Assembly (NCBI GenBank): GCA_015075365.1
Contig: JABTUN010000001.1
Location: 1,054,001-1,118,000, forward strand
Direction of reading: 5' to 3'
Origin: Verrucomicrobiaceae bacterium
GTDB taxonomy: Bacteria; Verrucomicrobiota; Verrucomicrobiia; Verrucomicrobiales; Verrucomicrobiaceae
Length of the DNA: 64,000 bases
Positions 57,387 through 64,000 of this stretch are shown here, one piece after another. The notes beneath the pieces were generated by a model. It saw nothing but the letters and a program-made list of their open reading frames with translations. It did no database searches and was not told where the DNA came from. The position numbers and the translations under genes were made by a program. Positions within the stretch are counted from its first letter, which is position 1; each line of letters opens with the position of its first letter.

Positions 57387-59177
57387 TCATGGCGTCTCCG
57401 GCGCGCGTGCGCGGCGCTCTTTTTCGGAGTAGAACACCATCGGCAGGTTCAGGCTCTCCCTGGTGCCCACCGGCACCGCGATGAGCGGGTTTACCACGCG
57501 GAAGGGGAACTCGGGTTCGGGCGAAAAATCGCGGTCGAAGGCGTGCATGGGGCCGCGGATGATCAAATCACGCCATTCAGCCCACGGGCCGGTGAAAATG
57601 TCCGTGAGCCGCTCACAGCGCGCGGAGACGGGTGTCATGACGATGCCGGCCAGCTTCGCGCCGCGCTCCGCCGCGGTGGCGCGCAGGGTGTCGAAGTCCG
57701 CGCGCTGCACGGGCAGGGCGGCGCAGGGCACGTCCGCATACCAGGCCACAAACCCTGGCGCGTCGGAGAGGAGAAACTCGTCTTTTTCCACCATGCGGCC
57801 CAGCACGGCGGCGCGCTCCGGCACATAAGGCGGCCAGTGCGGCGGCATCTTGCTGCCCATGCTGAGGCCAAATTTAAGGAACACCGGCAGGTTCACCATC
57901 ATCGGCAGGCCGGTGATGACCAGGGCGACGACCGCCGCCCCCCAGCGCGGCCAGAAACCGGCGCCGTTTTGCAGGCGCGACCACAGCACCACGATCATCG
58001 CCGCGCCAAAGACGGACATGGCGGGCATCAGCACGATGTAGAGGGCATTGTCATCACGCGCGCCCTCCATGAGGCCGGTGAGACCGCAGCCGAGCGCCAC
58101 CAGGGCAAAAACGAGCGTGATCATCCAGCGCGCGCCGCCTGCGGGCGCGCTGCGGAAGCGGTGCATCAACGCTGCGAAGAACAGCAGCGCCGGCACCACC
58201 AGCCCCAGGTGGGTGAAAATCTCCCCGAACTGCTCCTGCCACCCCAGCCCCACGCGCCGCAGCAGGTCGTCCACCTGCACGGTGGGCAGCCCCGGCGTGT
58301 AATCCCGCAGCACGAGTTCATGCGCCGTGGCCGCCGCCTGCGCCTGGAACAGCGCCTTGATGCCACCCAGCGGATCACCGCAGAGCTGGAGATTCCACCA
58401 GCCCAGGGCGCTCATCGCCGTGAAAGGGAAAACCGCCACGATCACCGCGCCCAGGCGTCCGCCGGGCAGGAACAGGAAAAGCCCCGCCACGATGCCCGCC
58501 ACCATCCACCACGCCAGCCAGTGCGTCAGCACCAGCGCGCTGCAAACCAGCCCCAGGAGCAGCATGCGCAGCCCCGTGCCCAAGCCCTCCTCCGCCCGCA
58601 CCGCGCTGGACACAAACAGGCGGAACGCCAGTGCGAACAGCGGCAGCAGCAGCGCGCGCGGGGAGCCGCTGACCGCCAGATCCCAGCCCGGCTGGCAAAC
58701 CAGCAGCGCGATCGCCGCGATCGCCGCCACCTGCTCGTCAAACAACCGCCGCGCCGCGCCATGGGTCAGGAAAATCGTCAGCAGCCAGCCCAGCACGCCG
58801 ATGGCGGCAATCACCCGGTCCAGAAAGTAGATCGGGCTGCCACCGTCCTGCGGCGCATAGGTCCCCAGCCGCTCCAGCGCGCGAAAGGCCGGCGCCCACA
58901 CCAGCGCGGGCAGCGGCGGCTGGGTCGTCTCCGGCATGGCCAGCGGTGAGGGCGCTTTCCCCGCCTTTTCCATCTGCGCCAGGGCGTAGGGCTGGATCAC
59001 CCGCGTCTGAAAGGTCAGCGTGCGCGCCATCTGCCGCGCCAGTTGCGCCTGGTTCATGCCCTCCGCGCTGCTGATGCCGCGAAAAGTCACAAACACATGC
59101 ACCAGGGCCAGGGCCACCGCCAGAATGTAAAACACCATGCGCATGAGCGAGCCAGGCGAGGAGTTGGGAGTGGGCAT
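57387..59177 (-). CDS. Large multi-pass membrane protein, glycosyltransferase-like
   Basis: Starting at MPTPNSSPGSLMRMVFYILA, the protein has 596 residues with about ten to twelve membrane helices. A first helix is followed by an extracytoplasmic loop (about 40-120), a helical bundle to about residue 440, and a soluble C-terminal part (about 460-596). The layout, with a loop after helix 1 and many helices then a soluble domain, recalls ArnT/PMT-type GT-C glycosyltransferases, but the expected acidic pair in the first loop is not evident, so this is a guess. It precedes the ATP-grasp gene on the same strand (71-base gap) and faces the DUF1501 gene. Confidence 0.8.
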   Translation of the reverse strand: MPTPNSSPGSLMRMVFYILAVALALVHVFVTFRGISSAEGMNQAQLARQMARTLTFQTRVIQPYALAQMEKAGKAPSPLAMPETTQPPLPALVWAPAFRALERLGTYAPQDGGSPIYFLDRVIAAIGVLGWLLTIFLTHGAARRLFDEQVAAIAAIALLVCQPGWDLAVSGSPRALLLPLFALAFRLFVSSAVRAEEGLGTGLRMLLLGLVCSALVLTHWLAWWMVAGIVAGLFLFLPGGRLGAVIVAVFPFTAMSALGWWNLQLCGDPLGGIKALFQAQAAATAHELVLRDYTPGLPTVQVDDLLRRVGLGWQEQFGEIFTHLGLVVPALLFFAALMHRFRSAPAGGARWMITLVFALVALGCGLTGLMEGARDDNALYIVLMPAMSVFGAAMIVVLWSRLQNGAGFWPRWGAAVVALVITGLPMMVNLPVFLKFGLSMGSKMPPHWPPYVPERAAVLGRMVEKDEFLLSDAPGFVAWYADVPCAALPVQRADFDTLRATAAERGAKLAGIVMTPVSARCERLTDIFTGPWAEWRDLIIRGPMHAFDRDFSPEPEFPFRVVNPLIAVPVGTRESLNLPMVFYSEKERRARAPETP

Positions 59178-59295
59178 GGCGGCCATTCTTTCACAGGCAC
59201 CAAAACCTTGCCAGTGGTAATCCACGCGCGCCTGTGCCATGCGGTGGTCGGGCGGAAAGCAATCCCGCTCGAACGCCGTTTTTTCACCACCCCCA

Positions 59296-60741
59296 ATGAA
59301 CGCCCCCCATTCCCATCATGCTCCGGTCCTGGAGCATGCGTTCCTGACCCGTCGTCAGATGCTCCGCCGTGCCGGCATGGGCTTCGGCGGCTTGGCGCTC
59401 GGCTCCGTGTTCTCTGAACATGCCTCCGGCGCGGCCATGCTGAACCCGCTGGCGCTGAAACGCCCGCATTTCGAGCCCAAGGCAAAGCGTGTCGTGCATT
59501 TCTTCATGAACGGCGGCCCCTCCCATGTCGATACCTTCGATCCAAAGCCGATGCTGGACAAATACGACGGCAAGCCGCTGCCCAACATGCTCAAGACGGA
59601 GCGCCCCACCGGCGCGGGCTTCAAGTCTCCCTTCGCGTTTTCAAAGCGCGGCCAGTGCGGGCTCGAAATGAGCGAGCTGTTCCCGAAGCTCGGCGAATTC
59701 GCCGATGATCTGTGCGTGATCCGCAGCATGTACGCGGATGTGCCGAACCATGAGCCGTCCCTGGGCCTCATGAACAGCGGGGAAGGCCGCCTGAACCGCC
59801 CCACGATGGGCTCCTGGATCACCTACGGCCTGGGCAGCGAGAACTCCAACCTGCCCGGTTACATCTCCATGTGCCCCGGCGGCATGCCCACGCGCCGCAC
59901 AAAGAACTGGCAGGCCGCCTTCCTCCCCAGCGCCTACCAGGGCGCGTACATCAACACCGAGGACACGCGCGTCGAAAAGCTGCTCGAATTCATCCAGAAC
60001 GGCTCGCTCGACCTCAAGCAGCAGCGCCGCCAGCTCGACCTGCTCCAGGAGCTGAACCAGAGGCACCTCATCGAGCGGGAGCGTGACCAGCAGCTCGAGG
60101 CGCGCGTGCAGAGCTACGAGCTGGCCTACCGCATGCAGATGGAGGCCACGGACGCCTTTGACATCATGAAGGAGCCCGAATGGGTGCGGAAGATGTATGG
60201 CGACCATGCCTTCGGCCGCCAGTGCCTCATCGCGCGGCGTTTGCTGGAGCGCGGCGTGCGCTTCATCCAGCTCTGGACCGGCGCGGGCCAGCCCTGGGAC
60301 AATCACGACGAGATCCTGGAGCACAAAAAACTGGCGGAGCAGACCGATGGCGCGATCGCGGCTTTCATGAGCGATCTGAAGATGCGCGGCCTGTGGGACG
60401 AGACGTTGATGATGTGGGGTGGCGAGTTTGGCCGTACCCCGTCGGTGGAACTGCCCACGCCCGGCGCCAACGCCGGCAAGCAGCACGGCCGCGACCACAA
60501 CCACTATGGCTTCACGATGTGGCTGGCCGGAGGTGGTGCGCGTGGTGGCTACACGCACGGGGCGACGGACGAATTCGGCTTCCAGGCCGTCGAAAAACCC
60601 GTCCACGTCCACGACTTGCATGCCACGATCCTGAAACTGCTCGGATTCGATCACGAAAAGTTCACCTACCGCTACGCTGGTCTCGATTTCCGCCTCACCG
60701 GCGTCAACGAGTGCAAGGTGGTGGAGGAATTGATCGCCTGA
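59296..60741 (+). CDS. DUF1501 protein with Tat signal
   Basis: From MNAPHSHHAPVLEHAFLTRR the protein has 481 residues with a twin-arginine signal (TRRQMLRRAGMGFGGLALGS). The rest is a DUF1501 domain, an alkaline-phosphatase/sulfatase-like fold: VVHFFMNGGPSHVDTFDPKP, ADDLCVIRSMYADVPNHEPS, IQLWTGAGQPWDNHDEILEH and WGGEFGRTPSVELP are signature blocks with the metal-binding Asp, His and Glu residues. The family is hugely expanded in Planctomycetota and Verrucomicrobiota, usually next to a DUF1549/DUF1553 cytochrome protein, which is absent here. The function is unknown. The gene is separated by 81 bases from exbB. Confidence 0.93.
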   Translation: MNAPHSHHAPVLEHAFLTRRQMLRRAGMGFGGLALGSVFSEHASGAAMLNPLALKRPHFEPKAKRVVHFFMNGGPSHVDTFDPKPMLDKYDGKPLPNMLKTERPTGAGFKSPFAFSKRGQCGLEMSELFPKLGEFADDLCVIRSMYADVPNHEPSLGLMNSGEGRLNRPTMGSWITYGLGSENSNLPGYISMCPGGMPTRRTKNWQAAFLPSAYQGAYINTEDTRVEKLLEFIQNGSLDLKQQRRQLDLLQELNQRHLIERERDQQLEARVQSYELAYRMQMEATDAFDIMKEPEWVRKMYGDHAFGRQCLIARRLLERGVRFIQLWTGAGQPWDNHDEILEHKKLAEQTDGAIAAFMSDLKMRGLWDETLMMWGGEFGRTPSVELPTPGANAGKQHGRDHNHYGFTMWLAGGGARGGYTHGATDEFGFQAVEKPVHVHDLHATILKLLGFDHEKFTYRYAGLDFRLTGVNECKVVEELIA

Positions 60742-60822
60742 TGTACTCCTGCGACGGCGCTCTCTCATTCCTGAGACAGCCCCGCTTGCAAGGATGCCGC
60801 GCTCGCTTACAGTCGCCCTCTC

Positions 60823-61665
60823 ATGCACCGAAAAATCCTCCTCGCCCTGGCCATGCTGGCGTTTGTGACCACCTGGATGGCCGCCGGGCCGGGCAAGGCG
60901 CAGACCGCCGCCCCCGCGGCACCAGCAGCGGCCGCCGCCCCCGCGGCACCAGCAGCGGCCGCCGCCCCTGCCGGACCGAACGCGGACAACCCCTACGCGG
61001 ATGTGATGACCTTTGACGGCTTCATCCGGCGCACCGGTGTGATGGCCTATCCGCTCATCGGCCTGTCGATGGTGGCGTTTTTCATGATCGTGCTTTTCAC
61101 GCTGACGATCCGCCAAGGCACCGTGGTGAGTGATGCCTTCATGAACAGCGCCGACGCGCTGATCCGCAAGCAGGACTACCTGGGCTTGCTGGCCGTGTGC
61201 AACCGCCGCAATGAATGCATCGCGCGTGTGACGGCCAAGACGCTCGATTTTGCCACGCGCAACCCCACCGCCAGCTTTGAGGAGGTGAAGGAAGTCACCG
61301 AGGCGGAGGGAAACCGCCAGTCCAGCCTGCTTCTGGCGCGCATCGCCTATCTGGGAGACGTGGGCGCGGTGGCGCCGATGCTGGGCCTGCTGGGCACGAC
61401 GCTGGGCATGATCACCACCTTCCATGAGATTTCCGGCAAGGGCGTGGGCGGCAGCAACCAGCTCGGCCTGGCCCAGGGCGTGTCCGAGGCGCTGCTCTGC
61501 ACGGCCTCCGGCCTCGTGATCGGCATTCCCTCCCTCATTTTCTACGCCATCTTCCGCGGCAAGGTGAACCGCCTCATCTCCGAGATGGAGGCCGCCACCA
61601 CGCACCTCATGGCGCTGCTGGCCGTGCAGTACAAACGCGCCGCGCGCGCCGCCGCGTCCGCGTAA
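60823..61665 (+). CDS. exbB: ExbB/TolQ/MotA-family proton-channel protein with signal peptide
   Basis: The 280-residue protein starts MHRKILLALAMLAFVTTWMA, a signal-like segment, followed by an Ala/Pro linker made of two exact 27-base repeats (60907-60960). The ExbB core has three membrane helices: YPLIGLSMVAFFMIVLFTLT (about 76-95), VGAVAPMLGLLGTTLGMITT (about 172-192) and LCTASGLVIGIPSLIFYAIF (about 220-240). It forms with ExbD a proton-driven motor that energises an envelope protein. The extra periplasmic N terminus is typical of the ExbB forms in this phylum. No tonB is beside it. The exbD gene follows after 21 bases. Confidence 0.94.
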   Translation: MHRKILLALAMLAFVTTWMAAGPGKAQTAAPAAPAAAAAPAAPAAAAAPAGPNADNPYADVMTFDGFIRRTGVMAYPLIGLSMVAFFMIVLFTLTIRQGTVVSDAFMNSADALIRKQDYLGLLAVCNRRNECIARVTAKTLDFATRNPTASFEEVKEVTEAEGNRQSSLLLARIAYLGDVGAVAPMLGLLGTTLGMITTFHEISGKGVGGSNQLGLAQGVSEALLCTASGLVIGIPSLIFYAIFRGKVNRLISEMEAATTHLMALLAVQYKRAARAAASA

Positions 61666-61686
61666 CCGCCCTATCAGCCCGTTGCG

Positions 61687-62139
61687 ATGAACTTCCGCAA
61701 ACAGCACAGCATCGAACCCACCCCCATGCAGCTCGCGCCGCTGGTGGACGTGCTGTTCCTGCTGGTCATCTTCTTCGCGGTCACCTTCCAGTATGCGCAG
61801 GACGAGCAGACGATGGACGTGAGCGTGCCCGCGGCGGACTCCGGCAAGGAGAAGGAAAGCCGCACCGTCGGCGAAATCATCATCAACATCAAAAAAGACG
61901 GCGAGGTGGTCGTGAACGGCCAGACTTACACCACCGACGAGCTGCTCACGAAGCTCAAGAACATCATCCTCATGGCGGGCACCAACGAGCAGGCCGTCAT
62001 CATCCGCGGAGACAAGGCCACCGACTGGGAATACGGCATCCGCGTGATGGACGCCTGCCAGAAGGCCGGCATCTACAACATCGCCTTTGCCGTGAAGAAG
62101 GCGGAGGACGAGCCCGCCGCCCCCGCACCGCCGAAATAA
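61687..62139 (+). CDS. exbD: ExbD/TolR-family protein
   Basis: The 150-residue protein has a short cytoplasmic N terminus, one membrane helix with the essential aspartate (Asp21 in QLAPLVDVLFLLVIFFAVTF), and a periplasmic ExbD/TolR domain (about 50-140, GEIIINIKKDGEVVVNGQTY to IRVMDACQKAGIYNIAFAVK). It is the partner of ExbB in the proton channel. The tail is Pro/Ala-rich. The gene lies between exbB and the TPR-protein gene (12-base gap), so the three form an operon. Confidence 0.95.
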   Translation: MNFRKQHSIEPTPMQLAPLVDVLFLLVIFFAVTFQYAQDEQTMDVSVPAADSGKEKESRTVGEIIINIKKDGEVVVNGQTYTTDELLTKLKNIILMAGTNEQAVIIRGDKATDWEYGIRVMDACQKAGIYNIAFAVKKAEDEPAAPAPPK

Positions 62140-62151
62140 CCGCGCCGCCGC

Positions 62152-64000
62152 ATGCCCACGCCGTCCTCCACCTTCATCCGGAGCCTCGCCCTCGCCACCC
62201 TCGCGCTCGGCGGCGGTGTGCTCGCCCAGGCGCCCAAGGCCATCCCCGTGGAGGACGATCCGCCCATTCCGAAGGCCATCCCCGTGCGCCCGCCTCCCGC
62301 GCCGCCCGCGGCACCGCGCACGAAGGGCCCGGAGGACGATCTGTTTGATTTTGCCTCCCTTTCCTACGAGCGCCAGGAGTGGGGGCTGGCCGCGCAGAAC
62401 TACGCCAAGTACCTGCAGACCTACCCGGCGGGCAAACAGGTGGCGCTGGCCCTTTTCCGCATCGGCGAGTGCTACATGCAGCAGCGCCAGCTCAAGCAGG
62501 CCGCCTCCTATTACGAGGAGGTGGTGAACCGCTACCCCTCCAGCGAAGGCGCGCCCTCCGCCGCCTACCGTCTCGGCGCCATGGCCTTCAACCAGGCGAT
62601 GAACGAGGCCGCCAACGGCAACAAACAGGCCGCGATTCCTGGATTTGAGACCGCCGCGAAGTACTTCAACTTCAGCGAGGCGCGCACGACGATCCCGGAG
62701 GCCAAGCTGGCCGCCCAGTACAACAAGAGCCGCGTGTATGAGCAGCTCGGCGACACGAAAAAGCAGATCGAGGCGCTCAACGCCATCGTCGCCGTCAACG
62801 ACAAGACCAAGAACCCGTATCTCGAAACCGCGCTGCTCACCCTCGGCAGCCTCCAGCTCGCCTCGGACAAAAAAGGCGAGTCGCTGAAGGCCTTTGAGCA
62901 ACTCGTCAAAAGCAGCACGGACAACGCGGTCGTGTCCGACGCCGCCCTGCGCGCCGGCGTGCTTTACGCGGAGATGAACAAGCCGGACGAGGCCGTGGCG
63001 ATGTTCCAGAAGGCGCTCGGCCTTGCCGAGACCAGCGAGGCGAACCGCGGCATCGCGCTCGTCGGCATCATCCAGGCGCTCAACGCCAAGGAGGACTACG
63101 ACGGCGTCATCGACTTCTACAACCGCAACGCGGAAGTGCTGCCGCCCGGCAATGTGCGCCCGCGCATGCTGCTGCTCGTGGGCCATGCCTACCGCCAGCG
63201 CAAAAGCTACGCCCGCGCCGTCGAGGTGTATCTCATCATCGAGCAGTATCACAAGGACACGGACGAGGCCTTCGAGGCCGGCTACTGGAAGCTCTACTGC
63301 TTCTATCTGCTCAACGACAAGGACCTCGGCGAGTTCGCCAACGGCTTCATCACGCGCTACACGCCGACCAAGGGGGACCACCAGTTCCTCAGCCTCGCCC
63401 GCCTCATCCGCGCCGACCATTTCTTCAACAAGGGTGACTTCAACCAGGCTTCCCTGAGCTACACCGACCTCAAGGTCGAAAAACTGCCCGAAAAGCTGCG
63501 TCCCGGCACCGTTTTCAACATGGGCTGGGCGCAGGCGGAGGCAGGACGCCACCAGGAGGCCGTCAGCAGCTTCACCAGATTCCTCAACGACTACCCGGGC
63601 CACGAGTTCACCGCCAAGGCGCTGGCCCGCCGCGGCCTCGCCAACAAGGACGCGCGCGACCTGCCGAAGGCGAAGGCCGATTTCGAGCAGGTGACGAGGG
63701 ATTTCCCCCAATCCGACGCCTGCGAGATGGCGTGGCTGCAACTCGGCTTCATCGCCATGGAGACGAAGGACGCGAAGGGCACCGTCACCGCCTTCGAGAC
63801 GCTGCTGAAGAAGTTCCCGCAATCCAAGGCTGCCGCGCAGGCCCACTACGGCATCGGGCGCGGCAACTTTGACCAGAAGCTCTACGACAAGGCCATTCCC
63901 GCGCTGCGCCGCTCCATTGAGCTCGACGGCAGCCTCTACATGGAAAAGGCCAGCCAGCTCCTCATGCTCTGCGATTACGCGCGGCGGAACGTGGCCGACC
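62152..64000 (+). CDS. Secreted TPR-repeat protein (3' end beyond window)
   Basis: An ATG at 62152 opens a frame that runs to the window edge, at least 616 codons. The signal peptide is MPTPSSTFIRSLALATLALG and cleavage is near VLAQ-A. A proline-rich segment with a repeated PKAIPV is followed by many tetratricopeptide repeats (FDFASLSYERQEWGLAAQNY, GECYMQQRQLKQAASYYEEV, FNMGWAQAEAGRHQEAVSSF, GRGNFDQKLYDKAIPALRRS), like the YbgF/BamD type of envelope TPR proteins. The plus frame is supported by the signal peptide, TPR pattern and 12-base spacing to exbD. It probably links the ExbBD motor to an outer envelope partner. Confidence 0.93.
   Translation, partial: MPTPSSTFIRSLALATLALGGGVLAQAPKAIPVEDDPPIPKAIPVRPPPAPPAAPRTKGPEDDLFDFASLSYERQEWGLAAQNYAKYLQTYPAGKQVALALFRIGECYMQQRQLKQAASYYEEVVNRYPSSEGAPSAAYRLGAMAFNQAMNEAANGNKQAAIPGFETAAKYFNFSEARTTIPEAKLAAQYNKSRVYEQLGDTKKQIEALNAIVAVNDKTKNPYLETALLTLGSLQLASDKKGESLKAFEQLVKSSTDNAVVSDAALRAGVLYAEMNKPDEAVAMFQKALGLAETSEANRGIALVGIIQALNAKEDYDGVIDFYNRNAEVLPPGNVRPRMLLLVGHAYRQRKSYARAVEVYLIIEQYHKDTDEAFEAGYWKLYCFYLLNDKDLGEFANGFITRYTPTKGDHQFLSLARLIRADHFFNKGDFNQASLSYTDLKVEKLPEKLRPGTVFNMGWAQAEAGRHQEAVSSFTRFLNDYPGHEFTAKALARRGLANKDARDLPKAKADFEQVTRDFPQSDACEMAWLQLGFIAMETKDAKGTVTAFETLLKKFPQSKAAAQAHYGIGRGNFDQKLYDKAIPALRRSIELDGSLYMEKASQLLMLCDYARRNVAD

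Noticed and set aside
60907..60960. Tandem 27-base repeat as a possible CRISPR or mobile repeat
   Set aside because: It lies within the exbB reading frame, keeps the frame and encodes an Ala/Pro linker; there are no spacers.
59641..63846. 1401-codon open frame on the minus strand
   Set aside because: It is antisense to DUF1501, exbB, exbD and the TPR gene, all well supported by motifs and spacing. Its translation is low-complexity (Gly, Val, Arg, His), as expected from the opposite strand of GC-rich genes.

Overview
The window is high-GC bacterial DNA that most resembles a member of the Verrucomicrobiota (Prosthecobacter/Verrucomicrobium-like); a planctomycete is less likely. This is inferred from content: five sulfatases and one sulfatase pseudogene, two large PDZ/HEAT proteins of DUF6288 type, a cytochrome c/beta-propeller protein of DUF6797 type, a DUF1501 protein with a Tat signal, a ThuA-like protein, and very many secreted proteins starting MK(T/R). 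No rRNA, tRNA or CRISPR was found.

Layout. 1-3.9 kb: three co-directional sulfatase genes (minus), the outermost cut by the window edge and one carrying a C-terminal EF-hand pair. 4.0-8.2 kb: a small secreted coiled-coil protein with a terminator, a subtilisin-like protease with an unusual active site, a DapA-family aldolase and a ThuA-like protein. 8.6-11.8 kb: a 1073-residue secreted multidomain protein. 11.9-15.4 kb: a damaged, repeat-rich patch with an FAD-oxidoreductase stub, a YndJ/DUF1990 pair invaded by two palindromic elements, a gene fragment, two cassette-like ORFs around a possible attC, and the 3' end of a group II intron. 15.4-17.8 kb: a PhoB-type regulator and its sensor kinase. 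18.0-21.9 kb: a secreted protein with a VHL-like domain and two duplicated HExxH metalloprotease-like units, a D-amino-acid oxidase-type flavoprotein and a divergent SDR. 22.0-25.9 kb: a LysR regulator diverging from one ORF that joins a complete MFS pump to an outer-membrane beta-barrel. 25.9-33.1 kb: an operon of a DUF6288-like protein, L-serine dehydratase and a DUF6797-like cytochrome/propeller protein.

33.4-48.5 kb is a carbohydrate-processing region: a GH2/GH5-like glycosidase, two SGNH acetylesterases, a second DUF6288-like protein, a Gfo/Idh/MocA oxidoreductase, a decayed sulfatase, a heparinase II/III-type lyase translationally coupled to a sulfatase, and another sulfatase whose EF-hand tail is cut off by an in-frame amber codon. 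Together these genes suggest extracytoplasmic desulfation, deacetylation and cleavage of sulfated, acetylated polysaccharide, with the oxidoreductase processing products. No formylglycine-generating enzyme or anaerobic sulfatase maturase is present, so maturation must be encoded elsewhere.

48.5-64 kb: three secreted proteins (one with FG-GAP/VCBS-type repeats), a SanA/YdcF-like protein, a transglutaminase next to a fused circularly permuted ATP-grasp/alpha-E protein, a large membrane protein, and a DUF1501-ExbB-ExbD-TPR cluster running off the right end.

The best candidates for undescribed biology are the MFS/beta-barrel fusion (22977-25856), the VHL-like double metalloprotease (17979-19712), the amber codon splitting a sulfatase from its EF-hand tail (46866-48458), and the mobile-DNA patch at 11.9-15.3 kb.
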